Source: Streptomyces fagopyri | Lineage (GTDB): Bacteria > Actinomycetota > Actinomycetes > Streptomycetales > Streptomycetaceae | Direction: 5' to 3' | NCBI RefSeq assembly: GCF_009498275.1 | Contig: NZ_CP045643.1 | Location: 3,410,001-3,474,000, forward strand | DNA: 64,000 bases | Shown: positions 8,187 through 16,937 of the stretch, piece by piece | How the letters are laid out: every line of letters begins with the position of its first letter | Numbering within the stretch: position 1 is the first letter of the stretch | Made by a program: the position numbers and the translations under genes | Notes under the pieces: model-generated | What the model was told of the DNA's origin: nothing | The model's input: only the letters and a program-made list of their open reading frames with translations | Databases searched by the model: none

Positions 8187-9116
8187 TCAGGCGGGGATCT
8201 CGCCGGCGGGGGTGGCGAAGTAGTGGCCCTTGTCGAGGTCCTCGAGGAGCCCGGGACCGGTCGGCTCCCAGCCCACCAGTTCGCGCGTGAGGGTGTTCGA
8301 CGCCGGGGAGTCGAGGCCGAGGAAGGGACCCAGCCAGGCGAAGTGCCCGGCCGCGTCCTCGGGCGCCACGGCGGTCACCGGCACATCGAGGTGACGGCCG
8401 ATCACCTCCGCGACGGCACGGATCTCGACGCCCTGCTCCGCGACACCGTGCAGCACCGATCCGGCGGGGGCCTTCTCGACCGCCAGGCGGAACAGGCGTG
8501 CCGCGTCCAGGCGGTGGACGGCCGGCCAGCGGTTGGCTCCGTCGCCGAGGTAGCCGGAGACGCCCTTGGCACGGGCGATGTCGACCAGGGCCGCCATGAA
8601 ACCGTTGTCCCCGTCGCCGTGGCAGGTCGGAGAGACCCGGACCACGGACGAGCGCACCCCGCGCGAGGCCAGTGCGAGCACCGCCCGGGCGGTGGCCATC
8701 CGGATCGAGATCGGCGAGCCGTCGACGGCTGGCATGTCCCGCTCGGTGGCCTGCCGGCCGGGGGCGAGGCCGACCACGCCGGACGCGAGGACGAAGGGGC
8801 GGTCGGTGCCCGCGAGCGCGTCACCGAGGACATCGACGGCGCGGCGGTCGGCCTCCGCGGCGTCCTTGAAACCGCCGGCGAAGGCGATGTCGTGCTTGAA
8901 GGCCAGGTGGATCACCCCGTCCGACGCGGCGGCCGCGTCCCGGAGCACGTCGAGATCGTCGACCGTGCCGCGTACCACCTCCGCTCCGGCCGCGGTGAGC
9001 GCGTCGGCGGAGGCCTCGGAGCGGGCGAGTCCGACGACCTGGTGCCCCGCACCGGTCAGTTCGGGAACGACGGCGGAACCGATCCAGCCGGAGGCGCCGG
9101 TCACGAAGATGCGCAT
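8187..9116 (-). CDS. NAD-dependent epimerase/SDR-family oxidoreductase
   Basis: The 309-residue extended SDR begins MRIFVTGASGWIGSAVV (TGxxGxxG dinucleotide motif), with VIHLAFKH following the fourth strand. The classic YxxxK pair is not obvious, as in many atypical SDRs of the YwnB/NmrA-like kind. It is divergent from a TetR regulator across an 86-base gap with two operator copies, so it is almost certainly the repressed target. The substrate is unknown. Confidence 0.9.
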   Translation of the reverse strand: MRIFVTGASGWIGSAVVPELTGAGHQVVGLARSEASADALTAAGAEVVRGTVDDLDVLRDAAAASDGVIHLAFKHDIAFAGGFKDAAEADRRAVDVLGDALAGTDRPFVLASGVVGLAPGRQATERDMPAVDGSPISIRMATARAVLALASRGVRSSVVRVSPTCHGDGDNGFMAALVDIARAKGVSGYLGDGANRWPAVHRLDAARLFRLAVEKAPAGSVLHGVAEQGVEIRAVAEVIGRHLDVPVTAVAPEDAAGHFAWLGPFLGLDSPASNTLTRELVGWEPTGPGLLEDLDKGHYFATPAGEIPA

Positions 9117-9134
9117 GGAGAAACCCCAAACCCA

Positions 9135-9157
9135 TTGATGTCAGTTACTGTCATCAA
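9135..9157. promoter_or_regulatory. TetR operator, copy 1
   Basis: The 23-base dyad TTGATGTCAGT-T-ACTGTCATCAA has one mismatch. It lies 18 bases upstream of the epimerase start and shares the core GATGTCAGTnACTGTCATC with the second copy. Confidence 0.75.
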
Positions 9158-9168
9158 CGCTAACACCC

Positions 9169-9187
9169 GATGTCAGTAACTGTCATC
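9169..9187. promoter_or_regulatory. TetR operator, copy 2
   Basis: GATGTCAGTAACTGTCATC repeats the core of the first operator 32 bases away, centre to centre, about three helical turns. It lies immediately upstream of a TAGGAT -10-like hexamer (9191-9196) and the TetR start codon, suggesting autorepression. Confidence 0.75.
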
Positions 9188-9202
9188 ACGTAGGATCTGC
9201 CC

Positions 9203-9769
9203 ATGGGTAGATGGGAGCCGAACGCGCGCGGGCGCCTGGCGAAGGCCGCGCTGGAGCTCTACAGCGAGCGTGGCTTCGAACAGACCACCGTGGCGGAGAT
9301 CGCCCGACGGGCCGGGCTCACGGAGCGCACCTTCTTCCGGCACTACGCCGACAAGCGCGAGGTACTGTTCGCCGGTTCCGGCGAGTTGCAGGAGCTCTTC
9401 GTGCGGGCGGTCGCCGACGCCCCGAAGGCCGCCGCGCCGATCGACGCGATGGCGGTGGGGCTCGACGCCGTCTCCCAGCTGTTCGCCGACCGCCGCGACT
9501 TCGCGCGCGCACGGCACGCCGTGATCATGGCGAACGCGGAGCTCCAGGAACGCGAGCTGATCAAGCTCGCCTCGATGGCGGCCGCGCTCGCCGACGCCCT
9601 GCGTGGGCGCGGTGTCACGGAGCCCGCGGCGAGCCTGACCGCCGAGGCCGGGGTCGCCGTCTTCAAGGTCGGTTTCGAGCGCTGGATCATGGCGGCCGAG
9701 GAACGTGGGATGGAGCGGCTGATGCGGGAATCGCTGGCCGAGCTCAAGGCCGTGACCGCGGGCCGGTAG
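9203..9769 (+). CDS. TetR-family repressor
   Basis: The 188-residue protein has an N-terminal TetR helix-turn-helix, residues about 8-55 (LELYSERGFEQTTVAEIARRAGLTERTFFRHYADKREVL), and an all-alpha ligand-binding remainder. It is divergent from the epimerase-like gene with paired operators between them. The TAGGAT hexamer ends six bases before ATG 9203 and no ribosome site is visible, so the mRNA is probably leaderless. The ligand is unknown. Confidence 0.93.
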   Translation: MGRWEPNARGRLAKAALELYSERGFEQTTVAEIARRAGLTERTFFRHYADKREVLFAGSGELQELFVRAVADAPKAAAPIDAMAVGLDAVSQLFADRRDFARARHAVIMANAELQERELIKLASMAAALADALRGRGVTEPAASLTAEAGVAVFKVGFERWIMAAEERGMERLMRESLAELKAVTAGR

Positions 9770-9780
9770 GCCTTCCCGTC

Positions 9781-9824
9781 CGGATCAGGTGAACCCCGGC
9801 CACCGGATCAGGTGAACGCCGGCC
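9781..9824 (+). repeat. 23-bp-period direct repeat after TetR gene
   Basis: CGGATCAGGTGAACCCCGGCC (9781) recurs as CGGATCAGGTGAACGCCGGCC (9804), 20 of 21 bases identical. A run of GGCTGC hexamers follows near 9890-9915. The stretch 9770-9984 holds no gene. Confidence 0.8.
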
Positions 9825-9984
9825 GGGCGCCGGAGAGCGGATCGCGGAGACGCGCGCGCCCCTCGTCGGCCCGGCATCGGCCCACGGCTGCGGCTGCGGC
9901 TGCGGCTGCGGCAGACGGCGGTACTCCCCCTGCGTGTCGCCTCGGGGCCGGCCGCTCGGGCCCGCAATCTGCTGACACTGGCCC

Positions 9985-10746
9985 ATGTCCGAAAGTTCCA
10001 CCGCCTCCGCACCCGCCCCCGTCGACCGCACCCAGCTCCGCACGACCGTGATCATGACGGTGCTCACCGTGGTCGCGGGGGCGATCGACGCGATCACCTT
10101 CCTGACCATGGGCCGGGTGTTCGCCGCGCTCGAGACGGGCAACGTGCTGTTCCTGACCTTCGCGGTGGCCGGATCCGGCCACGTCTCCGCGGTCCGGCCG
10201 ACCGTCGCGCTCGTGACCTTCGCCGCCGGAGTGGCCACGGCCTCCTTCGTCATCCGCGCGCTCGGCGCGCGGCGACGCCGCTGGTTCCGGACGGCGCTGG
10301 CCGCCGAAGGCGCCCTTCTCGCGGTCGCGGGGTCACTGGCCCTGGCACTGCGCGGCACGGGTTCCCTCGCTCACGGCCCCGACCTGGTCGTCCTCGCGGT
10401 CGTCGCCCTCGCCATGGGGGTGAGGTCCGCCGTCGTACTGCGCGTGGCGGTGCCGGGCATGCCGACGCTCCTCCTCCAGATGTCCCTGGTGCAGTTGGTG
10501 GCGGACGTGGCCACCGCGCCACGGGTGCCGGACGGCGAGCAGGGGGCGCTGCGACGGCTCGCGCGCACCCGTCTCACCGCGACCATCTGCGGCATGTTCG
10601 TGGGCGGGACCCTGGGCACGCTCATGGCGCCGTGGGGCACGGGCCGCGCGCTCCTCGTCGTCGCGACGATCGTCGTCGTGCTGGCGCTGTCGGGAGTCCA
10701 TCCCGACCTGCCCCGCCACGGGCCTCCCGCACCCCGGACCTCCTGA
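9985..10746 (+). CDS. YoaK/DUF1275-family membrane protein
   Basis: The 253-residue protein has six to seven hydrophobic spans and the family-typical first segment TVVAGAIDAITFLTMGRVFAALETGNVLFL, which matches the DUF1275 signature (D-x-I-x-F, then TGN). Later spans include LVVLAVVALAMGVRSAVV. The family is of unknown function and integral to the membrane. ATG 9985 precedes a Ser/Ala/Pro-rich cytosolic tail. Confidence 0.88.
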   Translation: MSESSTASAPAPVDRTQLRTTVIMTVLTVVAGAIDAITFLTMGRVFAALETGNVLFLTFAVAGSGHVSAVRPTVALVTFAAGVATASFVIRALGARRRRWFRTALAAEGALLAVAGSLALALRGTGSLAHGPDLVVLAVVALAMGVRSAVVLRVAVPGMPTLLLQMSLVQLVADVATAPRVPDGEQGALRRLARTRLTATICGMFVGGTLGTLMAPWGTGRALLVVATIVVVLALSGVHPDLPRHGPPAPRTS

Positions 10747-10857
10747 CGGACCCCCGCACCCCGGCGGGCCGGGCACCCTACGGAACCCGGAGACCCCGCA
10801 GACTCCGGACGCCTCGCGGAACCAGCCCCTCGCCGAAGCCGCGCGTGTCCGCACGGA

Positions 10858-11139
10858 TCAGGATCTCTCCGTGGCCCGCTTGTCCGCCGTCCACCGGCCT
10901 CCGGCGGTCCTCCCCGGATCGCCGGGATCACGGGGATCACGGGGCCACCGGGAGGAGCCGGCCTCCCCGAGATCACGCGACGCCGGGAAGGCCCCGGACT
11001 CCGCACATGCCTCGCACCGTGGGTTGTGGCAGGGGCCAGGACCCCAGACGGGAACGAACGCGCCCAGTGTCTTGCGGCGCCGCACGACCGTGGCGACCGG
11101 CTGCTCACAGGCGGGGCAGACAAACTCATCGGTGCCCAT
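10858..11139 (-). CDS. Small zinc-ribbon protein
   Basis: This 93-residue protein starts MGTDEFVCPACEQPVATVVRR and continues with PCHNPRCEAC. The four cysteine pairs C-x2-C and C-x4-C with His form a zinc ribbon, and the C-terminal half is a low-complexity Arg/Asp/Pro tail. ATG 11137-11139 has GAGG just upstream. Similar short zinc ribbons of unknown role are common in Streptomyces. Confidence 0.72.
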   Translation of the reverse strand: MGTDEFVCPACEQPVATVVRRRKTLGAFVPVWGPGPCHNPRCEACAESGAFPASRDLGEAGSSRWPRDPRDPGDPGRTAGGRWTADKRATERS

Positions 11140-11215
11140 GCCCTCAGGGTAGGCCCGGCCCCGGACCGGCGCCCCTCCGTGCGACCGGGGTGAGAGCGGG
11201 CGGGCCCCGCACCCG

Positions 11216-11842
11216 CTACACCCCCGTCGCCGATCCCGCCCGCGGCTCGCGCCACATCGGCCACATCCGCGGGCCGTCCGGCAGATCGAGGGGGTGGCCG
11301 GTGTCGGCGAACCCGAGCCGTTCGTAGAGCGCGCGGCTGCGCTCGTTGCTCGCCTCCAGATACGCGGGAACGCCCTCCTGGTCACAGCGGTCGAGGACCG
11401 AGCGGACGAGCGCGCCGCCGAGGCCCTCGCCCTGGCGTTCCGGTGCCACGGCGATCATCCACAGGTACTCGTGGGCGCGGTCGGCGGGGTGGATCGCGGC
11501 GGTGAGCCGGCCGATCAGTTCGACCCGTACGTTGTCGGGGTCCACGGCCTCACGCAGCTGGACCGGGCCGTCGTCGTCCGCGGGGCCGGCGTCAGCGTGG
11601 GTGTCGTCGGCGGGCACCGACAGCCACAGAGCGCACGCCGCGCCGTCCTGCGTGATGTCGATCCGGCCCTCGGCGAACACGATGTCGGCGAACACCTCCA
11701 TCAGCCGGGGATGCCGGCCGCGGCGGTGCGCCGCGTCCGGAAAGACCCAGCCGCTCACCGGGTCGTCCTGGAACGCCTCGTCCAGCAACTGGACGACCCG
11801 TTCACGATCGCCCTCGCCCGCCGCCCGAATCGCCACTCCCAT
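11216..11842 (-). CDS. GNAT-family N-acetyltransferase
   Basis: The 208-residue protein carries the acetyl-CoA loop VAPERQGEGLGGALVRSVLDRC (Q/RxxGxG/A) and the C-terminal ASNERSRALYERLGF motif of GNAT enzymes. ATG 11840-11842 with AAGGGG upstream is preferred over a GTG eight codons earlier. The acceptor is unknown. Confidence 0.92.
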   Translation of the reverse strand: MGVAIRAAGEGDRERVVQLLDEAFQDDPVSGWVFPDAAHRRGRHPRLMEVFADIVFAEGRIDITQDGAACALWLSVPADDTHADAGPADDDGPVQLREAVDPDNVRVELIGRLTAAIHPADRAHEYLWMIAVAPERQGEGLGGALVRSVLDRCDQEGVPAYLEASNERSRALYERLGFADTGHPLDLPDGPRMWPMWREPRAGSATGV

Positions 11843-11966
11843 GTCCCGCCCCTTCGCCTCAACCACCCCTGGCCGTACGGCCGTCGCAGCCTAGCGGGAG
11901 CCGCGCGCGACAGAGGGGCGGGCCCCGCGCACCGTGGGGATGCGCGGGATCCGCCCCGACCGGAGC

Positions 11967-12004
11967 CCGGGACCGTACGGAGGTCAGGTGCCGTACGGTC
12001 CCGG
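11967..12004. terminator. Terminator of the encapsulin/prenyl synthase operon
   Basis: The perfect 14-base arms CCGGGACCGTACGG (11967-11980) and CCGTACGGTCCCGG (11991-12004) enclose a 10-base loop, 34 bases past the prenyl synthase stop. Confidence 0.75.
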
Positions 12005-12038
12005 CGGCCCCGGGGTCTTCAACCGCCCTTCGGCGACT

Positions 12039-13229
12039 TCAGTTACTGCGTCGCGTGACAAACTCCGCGAGTGCCAGGAGACCGCCCGCGGCCTCCGGGT
12101 CGGGGATCGCCCGGGACAGCTCGTGCATCGCCCGGGACATCCGGTCGGCCGCCTGGAGCTGCGCCCAGTCGCGGCCCCCCGCCCGCTCCACGGCGAGCAC
12201 CGTGCGCTCCAACCCCCCTTCCTCGTAGGGAACTCCGTACAGTTCGGCGAGTTCCGTCGCCGCCGGGGTGCCGGAGCCGAGCGCGGCCACCACGGGCAGG
12301 GACTTCTTGCGGGCGACGAGGTCCGCCCCGGCCGGCTTGCCGGTGCGGCTCGGGTCCCCCCAGATCCCGATCACGTCGTCGATCAGCTGGAAGGCGAGCC
12401 CGGCCTCCCGGCCGAACGCGTCCAGTGCCTCGACGTCCTCGTCGTCCGCTCCCGCGTAGAGCCCCCCGAGCGCGCAGGCGCAGCCGAGCAACGCGCCCGT
12501 CTTCGCCTCGGCCATGGCGAGGCACTCGTCGAGGGTGACCTCGCCCGGGCCGCGTTTCTCCATGGCCGTGTCGGCGTGCTGTCCCTCGCACAGCTCGACG
12601 ACGCAGGACGCGAGCCGGGCGGCGGCGGCCGGGGACGCCGGGTGCGGGTCCTCGGCCAGCAGCCGCTGGGCGAGCGCCTGCAGGGCGTCCCCCGCGAGGA
12701 TCGCGGCGGCGTCGCCGAACACGGTCCACGCGGTGGGCCGGTGTCTGCGGGTGGTGTCCCGGTCCATGACGTCGTCGTGCAGCAGCGTGAAGTTGTGGAT
12801 CAACTCCACCGCGGCGGCGGCCCGTACGGCCGACGCGTGCTGCCCGCCGAGCGCTCCCGCGGCGGTGAGCACGAGGGCGGGGCGGATCGCCTTGCCCGCG
12901 TTGCCCGCCGCCGGGGTGCCGTCCGCGTGCTCCCAGCCGAAGTGGTAGAGCGCGACCCGGCGCATCGAGCCCGGCAGCGAGTCGATGGCCCTGCGCAGCT
13001 CGGGGTCGACGGACGCCCGCGCGCGCTCCAGGATGGCCGCCGCTTCCTGCCCGTCGGGCGGGGCAGGAGGAACCTGTTGATGCATGGGCCTCCCGTCCAT
13101 GGGCCTCCCGGCAGAGCCCCGTCCGGCCAGGGACTCCTCCGCGCTCTGCCGGGGCTTCGGTCCCCCCGGCCCACCCGGCCTGCCCGTCCGGTCCGGCGGG
13201 AACACCGTGGCCGGTGTCGGGGAGGTCAC
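12039..13229 (-). CDS. Polyprenyl diphosphate synthase, probable encapsulin cargo
   Basis: This trans-isoprenyl diphosphate synthase has the first Asp-rich motif HDDVMDRD and the second motif DDVIGIWGD typical of Streptomyces short-chain synthases; an aromatic residue (F) five positions before the first motif suggests a C15-C20 product. The catalytic domain begins near [10 protein letters not shown] (ATG 13085, 348 residues). An in-frame GTG at 13229 overlaps the shell stop codon as GTGA and would add 48 Pro/Gly/Arg-rich residues ([20 protein letters not shown] onward). I annotate the long form because family 2 encapsulin cargo carries such disordered N-terminal domains. The ATGs at 13100 and 13085 each have a good GGGAGG site and remain possible. 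It supplies allylic diphosphates, possibly inside the shell. Confidence 0.88.
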   Translation of the reverse strand: MTSPTPATVFPPDRTGRPGGPGGPKPRQSAEESLAGRGSAGRPMDGRPMHQQVPPAPPDGQEAAAILERARASVDPELRRAIDSLPGSMRRVALYHFGWEHADGTPAAGNAGKAIRPALVLTAAGALGGQHASAVRAAAAVELIHNFTLLHDDVMDRDTTRRHRPTAWTVFGDAAAILAGDALQALAQRLLAEDPHPASPAAAARLASCVVELCEGQHADTAMEKRGPGEVTLDECLAMAEAKTGALLGCACALGGLYAGADDEDVEALDAFGREAGLAFQLIDDVIGIWGDPSRTGKPAGADLVARKKSLPVVAALGSGTPAATELAELYGVPYEEGGLERTVLAVERAGGRDWAQLQAADRMSRAMHELSRAIPDPEAAGGLLALAEFVTRRSN

Positions 13230-14632
13230 CGCCAGCGGCCGATCTCGACGTTCTCCAGAATGCCGAGGGCGTCCGGGACCAGGACCGCGGCCGAGTAGTA
13301 CGCCGTCACCAGGTAGGAGATGATCGCCTGTTCGTTGATGCCCATGAAGCGCACCGAGACGCTCGGCTCGATCTCGTCCGGGATGCCCGCCTGCTGGAGC
13401 CCGATGACGCCCTGTTCCGCCTCGCCGGTGCGCAGGGCGATGATCGAGGTCGTACGGGCGTCGCTGACCGGGATCTTGTTGCACGGGAAGATCGGGACAC
13501 CGCGCCAGGTCGGGATGCGGTTGCCCGCGATCTCGACGCTCTCCGGGACGAGCCCGCGCTTGTTGCACTCGCGGCCGATCGCGGAGATCGCGCGCGGGTG
13601 GGCGAGCAGCAGCTTGGTCCCGCGCCTGCGGCTGAGCAGTTCGTCGAGGTCGTCGGGGCTCGGAACGCCGTCGTGCGGTTGCAGCCGCTGGTCGTACTCG
13701 CAGTTGTTGAGCAGTCCGAACTCCCGGTTGTTGATGAGCTCGTGCTCCTGGCGTTCCTTCAGTGCCTCGACGGTGAGGCGGAGCTGCTGCTCGGTCTGGT
13801 TCATCGGCTGGTTGTAGAGATCGGCCACGCGCGTGTGCAGGCGCAGCACCGTCTGGGCGATGCTCAGTTCGTACTCGCGCGGCGCGCCCTCGTAGTCCAC
13901 GAAGGTGCCGGGGATGTCCTCCTCTCCGGTGTGGCCGGCCGCGAGGTCGATCTCCTTCTCGCCGTACTTGTTGGTGCGCTGCTCAGGAATCGCCCGCAGC
14001 TGCTGGAGGTGAGTGCGCAGGGACTCGGCGCGCTCCGCGACCTGCTCCAGGTCCTGGCGGGGCAGCGTGAGCACGGTGACCGCGGTGACGGCGCGGGCCG
14101 TGTACTCCCAGATGGCGTCCGGGTCGATGAGCGCCTGCTCGCCGAAGTACGCGCCGTCGGCGAGAACGCCGAGGACCGCGTCGTCGCCGTAGGGGCCCGT
14201 ACCGATCTTCTCGACCTTGCCGTGCGCGAGCAGGAACACCTCGTCGGACGGACTGCCGAACGAGGCGAGCACCTCGCCCGGCGCGAACTCCCGCTGCTGG
14301 CAGCGCTGGGCCAGCTCGCCGAGCACCTCGTGATCCTCGTAGGACCGCAGGACGGTCAGTTCGCCGAGCTCGGCGGGGATGACCTGGACGCGGTCACCGG
14401 TCTTGACGAACGTCACCCTGCCGTCGCCCACGGAGTAGCTGAGCCGCCGGTTCACGCGGTACGTGCCACCCTGCACGTTCACCCACGGGAGCATGCGCAG
14501 CAGCCATCGTGAACTGATCTCCTGCATCTGGGGTGCGGACTTGGTGGTGGTGGCCAGGTTCCGCGCGGCCGATGTGCCGAGACTCTGCTGCGGCCTGCCC
14601 TGACCCGAACGGACCTCTTCGCCTACCGACAT
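13226..14632 (-). CDS. Family 2B encapsulin shell protein (cyclic-nucleotide-binding domain inserted)
   Basis: The 468-residue protein is of the EshA/MMPI type. Residues 1-90 form an N-arm and the first part of an HK97-like shell domain. Residues about 95-205 are a Crp-type cyclic-nucleotide-binding beta-roll ([31 protein letters not shown]). Residues 215-468 complete the shell fold ([55 protein letters not shown]). Such proteins assemble into icosahedral compartments; ligand binding may gate pores or cargo. It is followed, with a 4-base overlap, by a polyprenyl synthase. ATG 14632 has GGGAGG 10-15 bases upstream. S. coelicolor has two such proteins, EshA being one, from memory. Confidence 0.93.
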   Translation of the reverse strand: MSVGEEVRSGQGRPQQSLGTSAARNLATTTKSAPQMQEISSRWLLRMLPWVNVQGGTYRVNRRLSYSVGDGRVTFVKTGDRVQVIPAELGELTVLRSYEDHEVLGELAQRCQQREFAPGEVLASFGSPSDEVFLLAHGKVEKIGTGPYGDDAVLGVLADGAYFGEQALIDPDAIWEYTARAVTAVTVLTLPRQDLEQVAERAESLRTHLQQLRAIPEQRTNKYGEKEIDLAAGHTGEEDIPGTFVDYEGAPREYELSIAQTVLRLHTRVADLYNQPMNQTEQQLRLTVEALKERQEHELINNREFGLLNNCEYDQRLQPHDGVPSPDDLDELLSRRRGTKLLLAHPRAISAIGRECNKRGLVPESVEIAGNRIPTWRGVPIFPCNKIPVSDARTTSIIALRTGEAEQGVIGLQQAGIPDEIEPSVSVRFMGINEQAIISYLVTAYYSAAVLVPDALGILENVEIGRWR

Positions 14633-14920
14633 GAAAATTGCCCTCCCGGTCATGCACTGATCTGCGTCGCCCAGCCTTCCATCACGGAGCGTGCCGGTGC
14701 TATTACACGAATGAGGGGGAATGGATCACGCCGGATTGGGCAGAGACGCGCACTTTGTCGACCGGTCGAGCCGCGCGGAACTCCGACGTCCGGAATCGCT
14801 CCGCCGCGATATCGAACAAGCGGGGCCCGCGTCGTCGAACAGCCTCATGTCGTCGCGCTCGGGAACTCCAAGATCCGGCCAACCGTTTGACGCTTCGACG
14901 GACGATGACAGGAGACGGCG

Positions 14921-15154
14921 ATGGCAGGCTTCCTGGACCGCGCCAAGGAACAGGCGCAGCGCGGGCTCACGCAGGGCAAGCAGAAGCTGGACGAGGTGCA
15001 GGCCCAGCGCGCGGGCACCGACCTCCTGAAGAGACTCGGCGCGGCGTACTACGCGGAGCGGCGCGGCAGCGGGTCCCCCGAGGCCACCCAGCAGGCCCTC
15101 CAGGCCCTGGAAAGCCATATCGCGGCGAACGGGGACGGCTTCCTGCGCTCCTGA
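14921..15154 (+). CDS. Small conserved hypothetical protein, helical
   Basis: This 77-residue, charged, Gln-rich helical protein begins MAGFLDRAKEQAQRGLTQGK; the sequence suggests an amphipathic helix followed by AAYYAERRGSGSPE. AGGAGA lies eight bases before the ATG. I know similar uncharacterised small proteins from Streptomyces but no function. The upstream region (14633-14920) holds the encapsulin promoter on the other strand. Confidence 0.75.
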   Translation: MAGFLDRAKEQAQRGLTQGKQKLDEVQAQRAGTDLLKRLGAAYYAERRGSGSPEATQQALQALESHIAANGDGFLRS

Positions 15155-15302
15155 GCGGCGCCTCCCCGACGCGCGCCCGGCCCTGACCGGATCGGCTCGC
15201 ACGCCGTACGAACGGCCAACCCGGAGCATCCGGTCCCGGGTAGAAGCGGCGGTACGAGACGGCCGCGCCCGGTGGCCGCCGTACAGCGCGAAGGAGGCGG
15301 TC

Positions 15303-15893
15303 ATGGCTCCACCCATGTCCGCGGCCGGTTTCCTCGACCGGCTCAGGCGGGAAGGCGTCACCGTCGTCGAGGTCGGCGAATGGGAGCATCACAACCGCAA
15401 CCACAAGGGCCCGTGGGGCCCGGTGTACGGGGTGATGATCCACCACACGGCGTCCTCGGGGGACGATCGGACCATCGGCCTCTGCCGCACGGGGCGCGCC
15501 GACCTGCCGGGGCCTCTGTGCCACGGCGTCATCACCAAGGACGGCGTCGTGCATCTCGTGGGCTACGGCAGGGTCAACCACGCGGGCCTGGGCGACGACG
15601 ACGTGCTGCGCGCCGTGATCGCGGAGAAGGCGCTCCCCGCGGACAACGAGGCGAACACCGACGGCAACCGCCACTTCTACGGCTTCGAGTGCGAGAACCT
15701 CGGCAACGGCAAGGACCCCTGGCCCGAGGTCCAGCTGGAGGCGATCGAGAGGGTCGCGGCCGCGATCTGCCGCCATCACGGCTGGACGGAGCGCTCGGTC
15801 ATCGGCCACCTGGAGTGGCAGCCCGGCAAGGTCGACCCGCGCGGCTTCACGATGGCCTCGATGAGAGGGCGTGTCCGCGACCGCCTCAAGTGA
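15303..15893 (+). CDS. N-acetylmuramoyl-L-alanine amidase (amidase_2 type)
   Basis: The 196-residue amidase_2/PGRP-fold protein has zinc ligands visible in VYGVMIHHTAS, in HFYGFECENLG and in RSVIGHLEWQPGKVDPRG. It would cleave the amide between muramic acid and L-Ala. No signal peptide is present at ATG 15303, and GAAGGAGG precedes it. Such leaderless amidases often derive from phage endolysins, but there are no phage neighbours here. Confidence 0.88.
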   Translation: MAPPMSAAGFLDRLRREGVTVVEVGEWEHHNRNHKGPWGPVYGVMIHHTASSGDDRTIGLCRTGRADLPGPLCHGVITKDGVVHLVGYGRVNHAGLGDDDVLRAVIAEKALPADNEANTDGNRHFYGFECENLGNGKDPWPEVQLEAIERVAAAICRHHGWTERSVIGHLEWQPGKVDPRGFTMASMRGRVRDRLK

Positions 15894-15949
15894 CGCACAG
15901 GCGTTCGCCGGTCGCCCGGATTCCCGGACGCCTGTCCGACAATGGTGGG

Positions 15950-16912
15950 GTGACCAGCCCCGACGGCCCCGGCATCCCGGGCACGCCCGCCCTGTCCGAC
16001 GCCCCGGACGGCCCCGAAGCGCTCGACCCGACCGGTCTGCGGCCCCGACTGCCCTCGCCGCTGCACCCGGTCGCGGACGGGCGCTTCGCGCGCCACGGCG
16101 TCCGGCTGCTGCTCAAGCGGGACGATCTCATCCACCCGGAGCTGATCGGCAACAAGTGGCGCAAGCTGGCTCCGAACCTGCGCGCCGCGGCCGGCCGCAC
16201 GCTCCTCACCTTCGGCGGCGCGTACTCGAACCATCTGCGGGCCACCGCCGCCGCCGGCCGCCTCCTCGGACTGCCGACCATCGGTGTGGTCCGGGGCGAC
16301 GAGCTGGCCCACCGCCCCCTCAACCCCTCCCTGACCCGGTGCGCGGCCGACGGCATGCGGCTGCATTTCGTCGACAGGTCGACGTATCGCCGCAAGACGG
16401 ATCCGCGGACGCTGGCCGCGATCCTGTGCGCGGCGGACGCCCGGGACGCGTACGTCGTCCCCGAGGGCGGCAGCAACGCCCTCGCCGTACGCGGCTGCCG
16501 GGAACTCGGCGCGGAGCTGCGCGGCCACGCCGACGTCGTCGCCGTCGCCTGCGGGACCGGCGGCACCCTCGCGGGCCTGGCCGCCGGCCTCGCCCCCGCC
16601 CAGCGCGCGCTGGGCGTCCCCGTCCTCAAGGGCGGCTTCCTGGAGGCCGACGTCCGGGCCCTCCAGGACACCGCCTTCGGTGGCCGCCGCGGCACCTGGT
16701 CCCTGGACGACCGTTTCCACTTCGGCGGCTACGCGCGCGCCACGCCCGAACTCGGCCTCTTCGCCGAGGACTTCGAGCGGCGCCACGGCCTGCCCGTCGA
16801 ACGTCTCTATGTCGCCAAGATGCTGTACGGACTTGTCGCCCTGGCCGAGGAAGGGGCGTTCGCACCGGGCACGACCGTGGCGGCGGTGATCACCGGAGCG
16901 CCACCCGGGTGA
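15950..16912 (+). CDS. PLP-dependent D-cysteine desulfhydrase/ACC-deaminase-like enzyme
   Basis: The 320-residue fold-type II PLP enzyme has the lysine segment IGNKWRKLAPNL (PLP lysine in NKxRK), TFGGAYSNHLRATAAAG, and the phosphate loop VACGTGGTLAGLAAG. Members are often annotated as 1-aminocyclopropane-1-carboxylate deaminases, but many are D-cysteine desulfhydrases, so the substrate is open. GTG 15950 is preferred; a 20-residue Pro-rich lead precedes the domain. Confidence 0.85.
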   Translation: MTSPDGPGIPGTPALSDAPDGPEALDPTGLRPRLPSPLHPVADGRFARHGVRLLLKRDDLIHPELIGNKWRKLAPNLRAAAGRTLLTFGGAYSNHLRATAAAGRLLGLPTIGVVRGDELAHRPLNPSLTRCAADGMRLHFVDRSTYRRKTDPRTLAAILCAADARDAYVVPEGGSNALAVRGCRELGAELRGHADVVAVACGTGGTLAGLAAGLAPAQRALGVPVLKGGFLEADVRALQDTAFGGRRGTWSLDDRFHFGGYARATPELGLFAEDFERRHGLPVERLYVAKMLYGLVALAEEGAFAPGTTVAAVITGAPPG

Positions 16913-16937
16913 ACCGGGTGCCGGCGGCGCCCGACGC

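Noticed and set aside
15303..15893. Prophage based on the leaderless amidase
   Set aside because: No other phage genes nearby; stand-alone amidases are common in Streptomyces.
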